The notes beneath the pieces were generated by a model. That model was not told the origin of the DNA and did not search any database. It was given only the letters and a program-made list of their open reading frames with translations. A DNA stretch of 64,000 nucleotides, taken from assembly GCA_029838195.1 (NCBI GenBank), contig JALGVJ010000036.1, forward strand, positions 1-64,000, read 5' to 3'. Position 1 is the stretch's first letter; each line of letters opens with the position of its first letter. The position numbers were made by a program, and so were the translations under genes. Shown one piece after another: positions 62,904-64,000 of this stretch. The stretch is from Promethearchaeota archaeon. Its GTDB lineage: Archaea > Asgardarchaeota > Lokiarchaeia > Sigyniarchaeales > SOKP01.

Positions 62904-64000
62904 CTAATATTTAATTTTAATAGTGGCAATGACATGGGGTTGCAATTGTAGCCAGAGAGAATTCTCGTTAACCATTTTGCATTGAGCTTTTATCGAAGTT
63001 TTTGGAATTTCTTCTAAAAAATTCACCAATTCAGCTGATTTTAATTTCAAAAATTCATTAAAAACAACTTTACTCTCTTCTATTTTGTTAGAAAGATTAT
63101 AACACCTTAAAATTAACTCATTACTCCTCTCAGCTTTTTTTAGAGCACTTAGCTGTATCTTTTTGTTTTCAATTTTAAGAAAACTAAAGTTTTCCGGTAA
63201 ATAATGTTCTACATCTGATGGGCGAGGTTTCATGAAATAGGAGAGAATCCCCATTTGAGCAAAATAGATCTTATCTGCTAGGCGCATGGGTGTCTCAATC
63301 ATCATGGGACAAAGTATTTTTAAGGGATTATTGAATTCCTTTCCTCTACATGGAATCTCAGCATCTAACCAATTCCCCTTACCATTTTCAATTATTAAAG
63401 AAAGTTCAAATTCGTGAGTTCCTAAGCATTGAGCTCCCGGCGTTTTTAGATCAGGACCCGCATTGGATTTTCTTGTAGCCAGATCACCGCGAGATAACCA
63501 TTCAACACACCGTAAAAGAGTGATCGCCAGAGTGATGCTACCATCTTGATTTTTAATGGCTTCATATTCAGGTAATCCTTTATTCAAAACTGCCATGCAA
63601 CGAGATGAATCCTGAACGGCGATGAAATCTTTTTGATGATTCATGGGGAGGGGATCTTGGGCCCATTTACCTGCCTTTTGAATATCTATACTCCTCTCGA
63701 TCACGTAAAAATGTCCATCCGCATGGACCGTTGTCGCTTTAATATTCGAGGGAAATAAAATCCGAATTCTATGATCCTTACTTTTATTTTCGATTTTGAT
63801 TTTGAAATCAATTCGGTTAATCTCTTTGTATAACGAGATAAATACGTCGATCTTATTCTCTATTAATGTTTCAGAGCGTTTATTTCTATTTGGTGTAAGG
63901 GACACGGGAAGGTTTAATGCCATTTTAAGATGTAAAGTTTTTATTGAAGGTCCATCAATAAGAGGAGATATCTCTTTCATGATTAAATTCTGACTGGTGA
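62904..64000 (-). CDS. Alpha-mannosidase (GH38) C-terminal part, continues past the window
   Basis: The 3' 365 residues seen here match the C-terminal beta-rich half of GH38 alpha-mannosidases: NRIDFKIKIENKSKDHRIRI, VHADGHFYVIERSIDIQKAG and LLRCVEWLSRGDLATRKSNA, followed by LGTHEFELSL. The frame stays open past the ATG at 63980 to the window edge, so the catalytic half lies outside. With the fucosidase and transporter elsewhere in the window, it suggests use of glycoprotein or polysaccharide sugars. Confidence 0.75.
   Translation of the reverse strand, partial: TSQNLIMKEISPLIDGPSIKTLHLKMALNLPVSLTPNRNKRSETLIENKIDVFISLYKEINRIDFKIKIENKSKDHRIRILFPSNIKATTVHADGHFYVIERSIDIQKAGKWAQDPLPMNHQKDFIAVQDSSRCMAVLNKGLPEYEAIKNQDGSITLAITLLRCVEWLSRGDLATRKSNAGPDLKTPGAQCLGTHEFELSLIIENGKGNWLDAEIPCRGKEFNNPLKILCPMMIETPMRLADKIYFAQMGILSYFMKPRPSDVEHYLPENFSFLKIENKKIQLSALKKAERSNELILRCYNLSNKIEESKVVFNEFLKLKSAELVNFLEEIPKTSIKAQCKMVNENSLWLQLQPHVIATIKIKY

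Noticed and set aside
1..64000. Search for CRISPR arrays or cas genes.
   Set aside because: No regularly spaced direct repeats of 24-40 bases were seen, and no Cas protein motifs were recognised.

Overview
The window looks like chromosomal DNA of an Asgard archaeon, most likely Lokiarchaeia-like. It is AT-rich and carries archaeal marks: intron-containing tRNAs, the archaeal mevalonate pathway, and weak or absent Shine-Dalgarno sites. It also carries many eukaryote-like signature families: an MglA/Arf-like small GTPase, an actin-family protein, a gelsolin-domain protein, two Roadblock/LC7 proteins, longin-like proteins and large leucine-rich-repeat proteins. The lineage call is an inference from gene content only.

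Layout. Bases 1-13,400 hold mixed metabolic genes: a truncated RNase Z-like gene, a small GTPase, arginase, a HepT/MntA toxin-antitoxin pair, a URO-D family protein, a ferredoxin-domain protein, an M20 amidohydrolase, a DEAD-box helicase and an alpha-toroid glycosidase-like protein. A minus-strand cluster at 12,861-18,244 links a coiled-coil protein, an actin homologue, an 864-residue protein with a degenerate CHAT-like domain, and a PLD-like protein. Bases 18,300-22,600 form a disturbed island. There an N-terminal acyl-CoA synthetase remnant, a GC-richer LRR gene, an orphan gene, a PCNA remnant with an in-frame stop and a GC-rich candidate structured RNA lie side by side.

Bases 22,600-30,600 carry an AbrB/ACT regulator, Roadblock, gelsolin, the NAD(P)HX repair enzyme, a katG remnant, two tRNA genes each with two introns, a decayed alpha/beta-hydrolase gene and a tandem pair of zinc-ribbon paralogues. 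Bases 30,700-40,150 are rich in carbohydrate genes (mutarotase-like protein, fucosidase, GPH-type sugar transporter, DUF4838-like protein), together with an SDR, a Roadblock protein and a second LRR paralogue. A longin-like/coiled-coil protein follows.

Bases 42,600-62,570 carry almost the whole archaeal isoprenoid pathway. It comprises HMG-CoA synthase, class II HMG-CoA reductase, mevalonate kinase, a fused isopentenyl phosphate kinase/type 2 IPP isomerase, both phosphomevalonate dehydratase subunits, a UbiD-type anhydromevalonate phosphate decarboxylase with its UbiX-type partner, a cis-prenyltransferase and a trans-prenyl diphosphate synthase. Together these convert acetoacetyl-CoA plus acetyl-CoA to polyprenyl chains. 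Only the acetoacetyl-CoA thiolase is missing. The window ends inside an alpha-mannosidase (GH38) gene.

A recurring theme is gene decay: I found five remnants (hydroxyacyl-CoA dehydrogenase, acyl-CoA synthetase, PCNA, katG, alpha/beta-hydrolase) that a simple ORF search misses or reports as short hypothetical proteins. Two genes appear to start at AUU rather than ATG, GTG or TTG.
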